The translations under genes were made by a program, and so were the position numbers. 64,000 bases of DNA from Streptomyces olivoverticillatus (GTDB taxonomy: Bacteria > Actinomycetota > Actinomycetes > Streptomycetales > Streptomycetaceae): contig NZ_JACHJH010000005.1 of the NCBI RefSeq assembly GCF_014203555.1, positions 226,225-290,224 on the forward strand, read 5' to 3'. Below the pieces are notes generated by a model. It was not told where the DNA came from. It made no database searches and saw only the letters and a list, made by a program, of their open reading frames with translations. Below, in pieces: positions 19,380 through 27,180 of the stretch (positions are counted from its first letter, which is position 1; each line of letters starts with the position of its first letter).

Positions 19380-19671
19380 GTCGTTCAACTCCGTAGGTCA
19401 AGGCGAGTCGCCTTTGTGGCGGGGACTGCAGAACCCGCCCGGCGACTCCCCCGAGGACCGCCGGACGGGCATTAGGGCTGTTCACCCTAGAGGTGAGGCC
19501 TCACCTACGACCCGCCTGCCCCCCGACGCGACGGATCGACATCCCTTAGATTGGCGGTACGCGATAAACGATCGATGAACGGGCACGTGACAGGGTTTTC
19601 ACGGCAGTTGCGCCCGCCCCCGGAGGGGAAAAGACACCGCCGGCGCCTCCCGCACGCCGACCCGCTCGCTC
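19380..19671 (-). promoter_or_regulatory. afsS promoter region with AfsR/PhoP-like elements
   Basis: The 292-bp spacer between the afsR stop and afsS start contains a perfect 16-bp palindrome AGGTGAGGCCTCACCT (19491-19506). Next to it is GTTCACC (19480-19486), the heptamer known from Streptomyces PHO boxes and from the AfsR site in the S. coelicolor afsS promoter. Spacing differs from a standard 11-bp direct-repeat PHO box. I infer that phospho-AfsR binds here to activate afsS. Confidence 0.55.
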
Positions 19672-22599
19672 CTAGACCGCCACCGGCGTCAGGAGCTCCC
19701 GCACGTCCGCCGCCTCCGAGGAGCCGAGCTGCTCGAAGATGGCCAGCGCCTCCGTCCAGCAGGCGTGGGCGCGCCCGGACTGCCCGAGGGCATCCAGACA
19801 ACGCCCGAGCACCGTCAGTGCGTTCCCGCGCCGCCAGTCGCCGCCCATGGTGCGCAGCTGCACCAGGGCTTGTTCGGCGTGGGCGGCGGCCTGGGCGGGC
19901 TGGTGGGCGGCGAGGTAGAGCTCGGCCATGCGGAAGAGGGTCATGCCCTCCCACATCCGCTGCCGGTTGTCGCGGAAGATGGGCAGCGCCTCGGCGAGCT
20001 GGGCCAGCGCCTCCACGTGCCGGCCGGCGCGGGTGAGGGCCACCCCGTACGCGTACAGGCCGTTGGCCAGCCGCCAGGAGACGTTGACCTCGCGGTAGAT
20101 GGCGATGGCCTGCTCGGCCAGGCGCAGCCCGGACTGGACGCGCCCGCTGTCGAGGTGCACCCGGGAGAGGTTGCTGAGCGCGCTGGCCTCGCCCGGCCGG
20201 TTGCCGTCGGCGCGGAAGCAGGCGAGGGCCTGGCTGATGTAGGCCTCGGCGTCCTCGTGGCGGTGCTGGTAGATGGCGGTGATGCCACGGTTGTTGGAGG
20301 CGTAGCAGCAGGGGATGGGGTCTTCGCAGGCGCGGCCGAGCAGGACCGCCTGGCGGGCCTGCTCGTCGGCCTGGGCGAAGCGCCCCGCGACGTTGTGGAC
20401 GTGCGTGAGGACCGTGCGGGCCCGGCCCTCGGCCCGGGTGTCGCCGGTCGTCCGCGCGGCCGCGAGAAGGGCCGTGGCGGCCTGTTCGTACTGCCGGGAG
20501 TCGGCGCCGGACTCGGCGAGGTCCTTGGCGGCGAGCAGGAGGTCCACGGCACGGCGCAGGGTGTCGCCTGAGGAGTCGGCGTGCTGGCGCACGCAGGCCA
20601 GCAGGCAGCCCGCCTCGGCGAAGAGCCAGTCGCTCGCGGCGCTGCGGTCGGTGAAGGTGAGCCCGGGGTGCGTGGTGGGCGTGAGGTGGACGAGGAGCTG
20701 GTCGCCGGGGCGTTCGAGGACGTAGACGCCGGCCGCGGTCGCCAGGTAGAAGTCCAGCAGCCGGGACAGGGCGGCTTCGCGCTCGGCCGGCGGCTGTTCG
20801 TCGCGCTCGGCGCAGGAACGCGCGTAGAGGCGTACGAGATCGTGGAAGCGGTAGCGGCCCGGCGCCGCGGATTCCAGCAGCGAGGTGTCGACCAGGGACT
20901 CCAGGAGCTCCTCGGTGTCGTCGGGGTCCAGGTCGAGGAGGGCGGCCGCGGCGGCGAGCGAGATGTCGGGGCCGTCGGCGAGGCCGAGGAGGCGGAAGGC
21001 GCGGGCCTGGGCGGGCTCCAGCTGGCCGTAGCCGAGTTCGAAGGTGGCCTTGACGGCGAGGTCGCCGGCGCGCAGCTCGTCCAGGCGGCGGCGCTCGTCG
21101 GCGAGCTTGCGGGCCAGGACGGTGACGGTCCAGGTGCGACGGGCGGCCAGCCGGGAGGCGGCGATGCGGATGGCGAGCGGCAGGAAGCCGCAGGCGGCGA
21201 CGACGTCCATGGCGGCGTCGCGCTCGGCGCCGACCCGCTCGGCGCCGACGATGCGGGTGAAGAGCACCAGCGCTTCCTCGGGGCTCATCACGTCGAGGTC
21301 CACGAGGTGGGCGCCGGCGAGGTCGACCATGCGGGAGCGGCTGGTGACGAGCGCGGCGCAGCCCTCGTTGCCGGGCAGCAAGGGACGGACCTGGGCGGCA
21401 TCGCGGGCGTTGTCGAGCAGGGTCAGGACGCGGCGGCCGTCGAGGGTGGAGCGGAAGAGCGCGGCGCGCTCCTCGACGCCTTCAGGGATGGCGGAGTCCG
21501 GGATTCCGAGGGCGCGCAGGAACGACCCGAGGACGGCCTCCGGTTCGGCGACGACGGGGCCGGTGCCCTGAAGGTCGACGTAGAGCTGCCCGTCGGGGAA
21601 GTGGTGGCGTGCGGCGTGCGAGACGTGCACGGCGAGGGTGGTCTTGCCGACGCCGCCGATGCCCGCGACGGCGGAGACGGCCATGACGCTGCCCTCGGCG
21701 GTGGCGAGCTGGTCGCTGAGCTCGCCGACGAACGCGGCGCGGCCGGTGAAGTCCGGGACGGTCGCCGGGAGCTGGGCGGGCCGGATGAAGGTGGGGCCGG
21801 CGCTGGGCCGGTCGGCGCCCATGTGGAAATTGAGGTCGACGTCGGCCTGCAGGATGCGCTGCTGGAGCTCGGAGAGCTCGGAGCAGGGGTCGACGCCGAG
21901 TTCGTCGGCGAGCAGGCGGCGGGTGTCGGCGTAGACGGCGAGGGCTTCGGCCTGGCGGCCGCTGCGGTAGAGGGCGAGCATCAGCAGCTCGCGCAGGCGC
22001 TCGCGCAGCGGGTGGGCGGCGGTCAGGGCGGTGAGTTCGGAGACGGCCTCGGCGTGGCAGCCGACTTCGAGGTCGAGGTCGAGGCGGGTCTCCAGCAGGG
22101 ACAGCCGCCACTCGTCCAGGCGGGCGCGCTGGGTGTCGGCGTAGGGGCCGGAGAGCCCGGCCAGCGGCTCGCCGTCCCAGAGGCCGAGTGCCTGGTTCAT
22201 CAGCTCGCGGGCGCGGCCGCGGTCGCCCGCGCCGCGTGCCTTGTCGGCCTCTGCCGCGAGCCGTTCGGCGGTGTCGATGTCGAGGCCGCCCTCCCTGACG
22301 CGTATGGCGTAGCCGCCGGATTCGCTGACGAGGGCGTCGGCGTCGGGTCCGAAGGCCTTGCGCAGGCGGGAGGCGTAGGTGCGCAGCGCGGCGAGCGCCG
22401 CGTGCGGCGGTTCATCGCCCCAGAGGGCGTCGACGAGCTCGGGGGCGGTGGCGGTGCGGCCGCCGCGCAGCAGCAGGGCGGCGAGCAGCGCCCGCTGCTG
22501 GGGTGATCCGGTGTGGAGCAGTTCTTCGCCGCGCCAGGCGCGGACGGGCCCGAGCACGGTGAAGCGCAGCCGCTGCCCGTGCCCTGTGTCGCCGGCCAT
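19672..22599 (-). CDS. afsR: AfsR-type SARP/NB-ARC/TPR global regulator
   Basis: A 975-residue regulator. Residues 1-100 form the OmpR-like winged helix (RFTVLGPVRAWRGEELL to GGYAIRVREG). Residues 100-250 form the bacterial transcriptional activation domain (YADTQRARLDEWRLSLLETR, RRLLADELGVDPCSEL). The NB-ARC ATPase has its P-loop at residues 313-321 (GIGGVGKTT) and a GFLPLAIRIAASRL motif. TPR-like helices fill the last ~350 residues. Size and order equal S. coelicolor AfsR (993 aa), which is phosphorylated by AfsK and activates afsS. ATG at 22599 has an AGGGGG site. afsS follows on the same strand. Confidence 0.9.
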   Translation of the reverse strand: MAGDTGHGQRLRFTVLGPVRAWRGEELLHTGSPQQRALLAALLLRGGRTATAPELVDALWGDEPPHAALAALRTYASRLRKAFGPDADALVSESGGYAIRVREGGLDIDTAERLAAEADKARGAGDRGRARELMNQALGLWDGEPLAGLSGPYADTQRARLDEWRLSLLETRLDLDLEVGCHAEAVSELTALTAAHPLRERLRELLMLALYRSGRQAEALAVYADTRRLLADELGVDPCSELSELQQRILQADVDLNFHMGADRPSAGPTFIRPAQLPATVPDFTGRAAFVGELSDQLATAEGSVMAVSAVAGIGGVGKTTLAVHVSHAARHHFPDGQLYVDLQGTGPVVAEPEAVLGSFLRALGIPDSAIPEGVEERAALFRSTLDGRRVLTLLDNARDAAQVRPLLPGNEGCAALVTSRSRMVDLAGAHLVDLDVMSPEEALVLFTRIVGAERVGAERDAAMDVVAACGFLPLAIRIAASRLAARRTWTVTVLARKLADERRRLDELRAGDLAVKATFELGYGQLEPAQARAFRLLGLADGPDISLAAAAALLDLDPDDTEELLESLVDTSLLESAAPGRYRFHDLVRLYARSCAERDEQPPAEREAALSRLLDFYLATAAGVYVLERPGDQLLVHLTPTTHPGLTFTDRSAASDWLFAEAGCLLACVRQHADSSGDTLRRAVDLLLAAKDLAESGADSRQYEQAATALLAAARTTGDTRAEGRARTVLTHVHNVAGRFAQADEQARQAVLLGRACEDPIPCCYASNNRGITAIYQHRHEDAEAYISQALACFRADGNRPGEASALSNLSRVHLDSGRVQSGLRLAEQAIAIYREVNVSWRLANGLYAYGVALTRAGRHVEALAQLAEALPIFRDNRQRMWEGMTLFRMAELYLAAHQPAQAAAHAEQALVQLRTMGGDWRRGNALTVLGRCLDALGQSGRAHACWTEALAIFEQLGSSEAADVRELLTPVAV

Positions 22600-22717
22600 C
22601 GTGACCCCCTGCCTGTCCTGCTCGGTCGCACCGGCCAGTCTGCCTTGTTGAAGCCCTCTGCGTCAGCAGGGGTCCGGCCTCTCCACAAGGACTTCCCAGG
22701 GCCGCGTGCGTGATTTG

Positions 22718-22732
22718 CTGACGGTCCGTCAG
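22718..22732. promoter_or_regulatory. predicted repressor operator, copy 7 (perfect palindrome)
   Basis: CTGACGGTCCGTCAG is a perfect 7-1-7 palindrome and the best match to the shared site. It lies 21 bp before the amidohydrolase start, on the other side from afsR (start 22599). Confidence 0.75.
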
Positions 22733-22753
22733 ATCGGCGCTAACGTGTCGGCC

Positions 22754-23974
22754 ATGGCGAGCTTCCCCAAGATAATCTCGGTGGACGACCACGTGGTCGA
22801 GCCCTCCGACGTCTGGCGGGACCGGCTACCGGCGAAATTCCACGACGTCGGGCCGAGGATCGTCCGGGCCCCGGTGAAGGAGATGACCTTCACCGGCGGA
22901 AGGTTCGCAACGGCCATGGGGGCCCCGGGGGACGACGGGCCGGTGGCCGACTGGTGGGTCTATGAGGATTTGTACCGTCCGCTCACGCGGCTTGATACCG
23001 CCGTCGGATACTCCAGGGACGAGATCGGTCTCGAAGGAATCACCTACGAGCGGATGCGTCCGGGTTCTTTCAGCCTGCCGGAGCGGTTGGCCGATATGGA
23101 CCGCAACCATGTCCAATCCGCGCTCTGTTTCCCCACCTTCCCGCGTTTCTGCGGCCAGACCTTCGCCGAGGCGCGCGACCGCGAGCTCGCGCTGCTGTGC
23201 GTGCGGGCCTACAACGACTGGATGGTGGAGGAGTGGTGCGGTCCCGCGGCCGTGGGCCGGCTGATCCCGCTGGGGATCGTCCCGCTGTGGGACGCCGGGC
23301 TGGCCGCCGCCGAGGTGCGGCGCAATGCCGCGCGGGGCGTGCGGGCCGTGTGCTTCTCCGAGATCCCGCCCCACCTGGGGCTGCCGTCCGTCCACAGCGA
23401 CGCCTGGGACCCGTTCCTGCGGGCGTGCGAGGAGACCCGGACCGTCGTCGCCATGCACATCGGCTCCTCCTCCCGGATGCCGTCGACCTCGCCGGACGCG
23501 CCGCCCGCCGTCGGTTCGGCCCTCACCTTCGCCAACTGCTGCTTCTCGCTGGCCGACTGGCTGATGTCGGGCAAGTTCGACCGCTTCCCCGGGCTGCGCA
23601 TCATGTACGCGGAGGGGCAGATCGGGTGGATCCCGTACATCCTGGAGCGCGCGGACGTCGTCTGGCGGGAGAACCGCGGCTGGGGCGGCATCGCGGAGAA
23701 GGTGGCCAGCCCGCCCTCCGAGCTCTTCGCCCGGCACGTCCACGGCTGCTTCTTCGACGACGCCTTCGGCCTGCGCAACCTCGACGCGATCGGCGAGCGG
23801 AACGTGCTCTACGAGACCGACTACCCGCACTCGGACTCCACCTGGCCGAGGTCCCGGCAGGTCGCCGAGGAGCAAATGCGGCACCTGGCGCCGGAGACGG
23901 TCGAGCGGGTGGTGCGGGGCAACGCGATCGAGCTGCTCGGGCTCACGCCCGAAGGGCTCTGGGCCGGTGCCTGA
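22754..23974 (+). CDS. amidohydrolase-family metal-dependent hydrolase/decarboxylase
   Basis: A 406-residue amidohydrolase_2-type TIM barrel. The N-terminal ISVDDHVVEPSDVWRDR replaces the common HxH with DDHVVEP, as in many actinobacterial members. Later come FPTFPRFCGQTF, VVAMHIGSSSRMP and the C-terminal ETDYPHSDSTWPRSR with the catalytic Asp. Relatives hydrate, hydrolyse or decarboxylate ring-derived acids; which reaction occurs here is unknown. ATG at 22754 is chosen because upstream in-frame codons overlap the operator at 22718-22732. The stop overlaps the next gene's GTG, giving an amidohydrolase-LLM-SDR operon. Confidence 0.8.
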   Translation: MASFPKIISVDDHVVEPSDVWRDRLPAKFHDVGPRIVRAPVKEMTFTGGRFATAMGAPGDDGPVADWWVYEDLYRPLTRLDTAVGYSRDEIGLEGITYERMRPGSFSLPERLADMDRNHVQSALCFPTFPRFCGQTFAEARDRELALLCVRAYNDWMVEEWCGPAAVGRLIPLGIVPLWDAGLAAAEVRRNAARGVRAVCFSEIPPHLGLPSVHSDAWDPFLRACEETRTVVAMHIGSSSRMPSTSPDAPPAVGSALTFANCCFSLADWLMSGKFDRFPGLRIMYAEGQIGWIPYILERADVVWRENRGWGGIAEKVASPPSELFARHVHGCFFDDAFGLRNLDAIGERNVLYETDYPHSDSTWPRSRQVAEEQMRHLAPETVERVVRGNAIELLGLTPEGLWAGA

Positions 23975-24983
23975 TCGGGCGGCGGATCCGGTGCCTGATC
24001 CATCACTGGAACAGCCACCGGCCTCGATCCACGGCCTGCAGGTGCTGCCCGAAGGCCGGCTGTCCTACGGCATGCAGCTGCCCGTCCAGGCCCTGAGCAC
24101 CCTCTTCGCCGAGCCCTGGGAGGCGGCGGCCGGCCCCGACGAGCTGCGGCGCGTCGCCCGCGCCGCCGACCGGCACGGCTTCGCGTACGTCGCCGTCTGC
24201 GACCACGTGGCCGTACCCCGGCGCCTGGCCGTCGCCATGGGGACCGTCTGGTACGACCCCGTGGCCACCCTCGCCCACCTCGCCGCCGTCACCGGGCGCG
24301 TCCTGCTGCTCAGCCACGTCGCCGTGGCCGCGCTGCGGCACCCGTTGGTCACGGCCAAGCAGTACGCCACCGTGGACCGGCTCTCCGGCGGGCGGCTGGT
24401 CCTCGGGGTGGGCGCGGGGCACGTGCGCGAGGAATTCGAGGCGCTGGGCGTGGACTTCGGGCGCCGCGGGGCCGTCCTGGACGAGACGGTCGACGCCCTG
24501 AAGGCGGCCCTCGGCCCCGAGGAGTTCCCGGCGTTCGAGGGCAGCCGCTTCCGCTTCGACGGCCTCGGCCAGGGCCCACGTCCCGTACGCACGCCACGGC
24601 CGCCCCTGTGGGTCGGCGGCTCCTCGCCCGCCGCGCTGCGCCGGGCGGCCCTGCGCGGCGACGGCTGGCTGTCGCAAGGAGACCCGCGCGAGCAGCTGCC
24701 GCAGCGCATTGCGGAGCTGCGACGGCTGCGCGAAGAGGCGGGATGCGAAGGCCCGTTCGCCGTCGGGGCGATCACCGAGCCGCTGTACGTCGGCACGCCC
24801 ACCTGGGACACCGGCCCCCGGACGCTCACGGGCGCGCCGCAGGCGCTCGCCGCGTCGCTGCGCGCCTACCGGGAGATGGGAGCGGACCAGATCCAGGTGC
24901 GCTTGCGCTGCCGCGGCCTCGCCGAACTCCTCGACCAGATGGCGGCCTTCGCGGAGGAGGTCGCCCCCCACCTCCGTGGATGA
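23967..24983 (+). CDS. LLM-class F420-dependent oxidoreductase
   Basis: A luciferase-like TIM-barrel protein of 338 residues. Typical segments are ARAADRHGFAYVAVCDHVAV, VTGRVLLLSHVAVAALRHPL, TVDRLSGGRLVLGVGAGHVREEF, RPPLWVGGSSPAALRRAAL and YREMGADQIQVRL. They indicate the F420-using subgroup, whose members oxidise alcohols or reduce double bonds by hydride transfer. GTG at 23967 overlaps the stop of the previous gene, so the first ~25 residues (Pro/Asp-rich) may be non-conserved. It is followed after 15 bp by the SDR gene. Confidence 0.85.
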   Translation: MPDRAADPVPDPSLEQPPASIHGLQVLPEGRLSYGMQLPVQALSTLFAEPWEAAAGPDELRRVARAADRHGFAYVAVCDHVAVPRRLAVAMGTVWYDPVATLAHLAAVTGRVLLLSHVAVAALRHPLVTAKQYATVDRLSGGRLVLGVGAGHVREEFEALGVDFGRRGAVLDETVDALKAALGPEEFPAFEGSRFRFDGLGQGPRPVRTPRPPLWVGGSSPAALRRAALRGDGWLSQGDPREQLPQRIAELRRLREEAGCEGPFAVGAITEPLYVGTPTWDTGPRTLTGAPQALAASLRAYREMGADQIQVRLRCRGLAELLDQMAAFAEEVAPHLRG

Positions 24984-24998
24984 AGGGATGCGCACGCC

Positions 24999-25793
24999 AT
25001 GGGCAGAGGCAGACTGGACGGCCGGGTCGTGCTGATCACCGGTGCGGCGCGCGGCCAGGGCGAGCAGGAGGCGCGGCTCTTCGCGGCCGAAGGCGCAAAG
25101 GTCGTCCTCGCCGACGTGCTCGACGAGGCGGGCGAGGCGCTGGCCGCGGACATCGGGCACCCGTGCGCCCGCTATGTGCACCTCGACGTCGGCCGCGAGG
25201 ACGACTGGGCGGATGCTGTCGCCTTCACCACGAGGACGTTCGGCAAACTCGACGGGCTGGTCAACAATGCGGGGATCCTGCGCCACCGCGCCCTCGTGGA
25301 CACCTCGCTGTCCGAGTACGAGGTGGTGGTCCGGGTCAACCAGACCGGCCCCTTCCTGGGCATGCGGACCGCGGCGCCCGAGATCGCGGCCGCGGGCGGC
25401 GGGACGATCGTCAACACCGCCTCGTACGCGGCCCTGGCCGGCATGGCCACGCTCACCGCCTACGCCGCCTCGAAGGGCGCCGTCCTCGCCATGACCCGCG
25501 TGGCGGCCCTGGAGCTGGCGGCCCGCGGCATCCGGGTCAACGCCCTGTGCCCCGGCGGCATCGACACCCCCATGACCAACCCGGCGCTGCTCCGGCCCGG
25601 CGCGGTCCCCGGGCACGGCCGGGAGCAGGCGGACGCGGCGTTCCGGAAGCTGGTGCCGATGGGGCGGATCGGGCGGCCGGAAGAGGTGGCGCGCGCGGCG
25701 CTGTTCCTGACGTCCGACGACTCCTCGTACGTCACCGGGCAGCCCTTCGTCGTGGACGGCGGCTGGCTGGCCGGGGCGGACCCGTCCTGGTGA
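24999..25793 (+). CDS. short-chain dehydrogenase/reductase
   Basis: A classical SDR of 264 residues. The cofactor loop is TGAARGQGEQEARLFAAEG, and an acidic residue after the second strand (VVLADVLD) favours NAD(H). NNAG is present, the catalytic Ser is in NTASYAALAG, and Tyr-Lys are in YAASK. The C-terminal PFVVDGGW closes the fold. Last gene of the operon starting at 22754; it probably oxidises a hydroxyl produced earlier in the pathway. The final 23 bp are repeated just after the stop (25805-25827). Confidence 0.9.
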   Translation: MGRGRLDGRVVLITGAARGQGEQEARLFAAEGAKVVLADVLDEAGEALAADIGHPCARYVHLDVGREDDWADAVAFTTRTFGKLDGLVNNAGILRHRALVDTSLSEYEVVVRVNQTGPFLGMRTAAPEIAAAGGGTIVNTASYAALAGMATLTAYAASKGAVLAMTRVAALELAARGIRVNALCPGGIDTPMTNPALLRPGAVPGHGREQADAAFRKLVPMGRIGRPEEVARAALFLTSDDSSYVTGQPFVVDGGWLAGADPSW

Positions 25794-25827
25794 TGCACCC
25801 GTTCACCGGGGCGGACCGGTCCTGGTG
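25771..25827. repeat. short direct duplication of the SDR gene end
   Basis: The last 23 bases of the SDR gene (25771-25793, starting CCGGGGCGGAC) recur at 25805-25827 with one mismatch, again ending in TGA. It is a small slippage-type duplication with no evident role. Confidence 0.75.
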
Positions 25828-25897
25828 AGGCGCCCGCCCGCCCCGCGCGTCCGCCGCTCTTGACGCTCCCACCGGCTGGTGCGAGAGTCCTCCACAT

Positions 25898-25912
25898 CTG
25901 ACGGTGCGTCAG
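25898..25912. promoter_or_regulatory. predicted repressor operator, copy 8
   Basis: CTGACGGTGCGTCAG matches the shared palindrome with a single centre-arm change and lies about 32 bp before the LLM oxidoreductase start at 25945. Confidence 0.7.
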
Positions 25913-25944
25913 GTAAATCGGCAGCACGACGGGCGGTGACCTCC

Positions 25945-27072
25945 GTGGAATTCGGGATCTTTGTCCAGGGGTACGTACCTGCGAGCCGCAGGCGGACCGA
26001 CCCCGAGGCCGAGCACCACGCCCTGATGGAGGAGACCGAATACGTCATCCAGGCGGACAGGTCGGGCTTCAAGTACGCCTGGGCCTCCGAGCACCACTTC
26101 CTCGACGAGTACTCCCACCTCTCCGCCAACGACGTCTTCCTCGGCTACCTCGCCCACGCCACCGAGCGCATCCACCTCGGCTCCGGCATCTTCAACCCGC
26201 TGCCGCAGGTCAACCACCCGGTGAAGGTCGCCGAGAAGGCCGCCATGCTCGACCACCTCTCCGGCGGCCGCTTCGAATTCGGCACCGGCCGCGGCGCGGG
26301 CAGCCACGAGATCCTCGGCTTCCTGCCGGGCGTCACCGACATGAACGCCACCAAGGACATCTGGGAAGAGACGATCGCCGAATTCCCCAGGATGTGGCGC
26401 GAGGAGGAGTACCCGGGCTTCGCCGGCCGGCACTGGTCGCTGCCGCCCCGCAAGATCCTCCCCAAGCCGTACGGACCCTCCCACCCCGCCATGTGGTACG
26501 CCGCCGGGTCGCCCTCCTCGTACGCCATGGCGGCCAAGAAAGGGCTGGGCGTCCTGGGCTTCAGCGTGCAGAAGGTCTCCGACATGGAGTGGGTCGTCGA
26601 CTCGTACAAGACGGCCGTCCAGCAGGCCGAGGCGGTCGGCGCCTTCGTCAACGACAACGTCATGGTCACCTCCACCGCGATCTGCGCCGAGACCCACGAG
26701 CAGGCCGTGGACATCGCCGTGCGCGGCAACCTCAACTACCTCCAGTCGCTGCTCTTCCGCTACCACGACACCTTCCCGCGCTCCGAGGGCATTCCGCGCT
26801 GGCCCGAGCTGCTGCCCGACTACAGCGCGGAGATCATCGAGCTGCTCATCGCCGAGGAGCTGATGATCTGCGGCGACCCCGACGAGGTCTTCCGCCAGTG
26901 CAAGCGCTGGGAGCAGGCCGGCGCCGACCAGCTCGCCTTCGGACTGCCGGTCGGGGTGCCCTACGAGGACACCCTGCGCACCATCCGGCTGATCGGCGAA
27001 CACGTCATCCCGAAGATCGACACCGACCCCGTGCACCGCACCACGCGCTACCGCCGGGCCGCCGCGGCCTGA
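25945..27072 (+). CDS. LLM-class flavin-dependent oxidoreductase
   Basis: A 375-residue bacterial-luciferase-like protein. It begins VEFGIFVQGYVP, then has YAWASEHHFLDEYSHLS, ERIHLGSGIFNPLPQVNHP, MLDHLSGGRFEFGTGRGAG, and a C-terminal WEQAGADQLAFGLPVG. The EHHF segment and the length resemble the FMN-dependent LLM monooxygenases that work with a separate flavin reductase. The reductase at 1662-2333 is a possible partner because it shares the operator. GTG at 25945 is my choice; GTG at 25936 is equally possible because neither has a clear ribosome site. A hairpin at 27085-27118 follows, then the deacylase gene. Confidence 0.8.
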   Translation: MEFGIFVQGYVPASRRRTDPEAEHHALMEETEYVIQADRSGFKYAWASEHHFLDEYSHLSANDVFLGYLAHATERIHLGSGIFNPLPQVNHPVKVAEKAAMLDHLSGGRFEFGTGRGAGSHEILGFLPGVTDMNATKDIWEETIAEFPRMWREEEYPGFAGRHWSLPPRKILPKPYGPSHPAMWYAAGSPSSYAMAAKKGLGVLGFSVQKVSDMEWVVDSYKTAVQQAEAVGAFVNDNVMVTSTAICAETHEQAVDIAVRGNLNYLQSLLFRYHDTFPRSEGIPRWPELLPDYSAEIIELLIAEELMICGDPDEVFRQCKRWEQAGADQLAFGLPVGVPYEDTLRTIRLIGEHVIPKIDTDPVHRTTRYRRAAAA

Positions 27073-27084
27073 GCACCCCCGTCC

Positions 27085-27118
27085 GCCGGGGCGGCGCCTC
27101 CCGGGCCGCCGCCCCGGC
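27085..27118 (+). terminator. GC-rich hairpin after the LLM gene
   Basis: GCCGGGGCGGC (27085-27095) pairs perfectly with GCCGCCCCGGC (27108-27118). No U-tract follows. It may attenuate rather than end transcription, because the next gene reads in the same direction 62 bp on. Confidence 0.45.
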
Positions 27119-27180
27119 CCCGCCCGTACCCCGCGCCCGCGTACGGGCCGTCCGACCGCCGAGCGAGAGGACCCGCCGCC

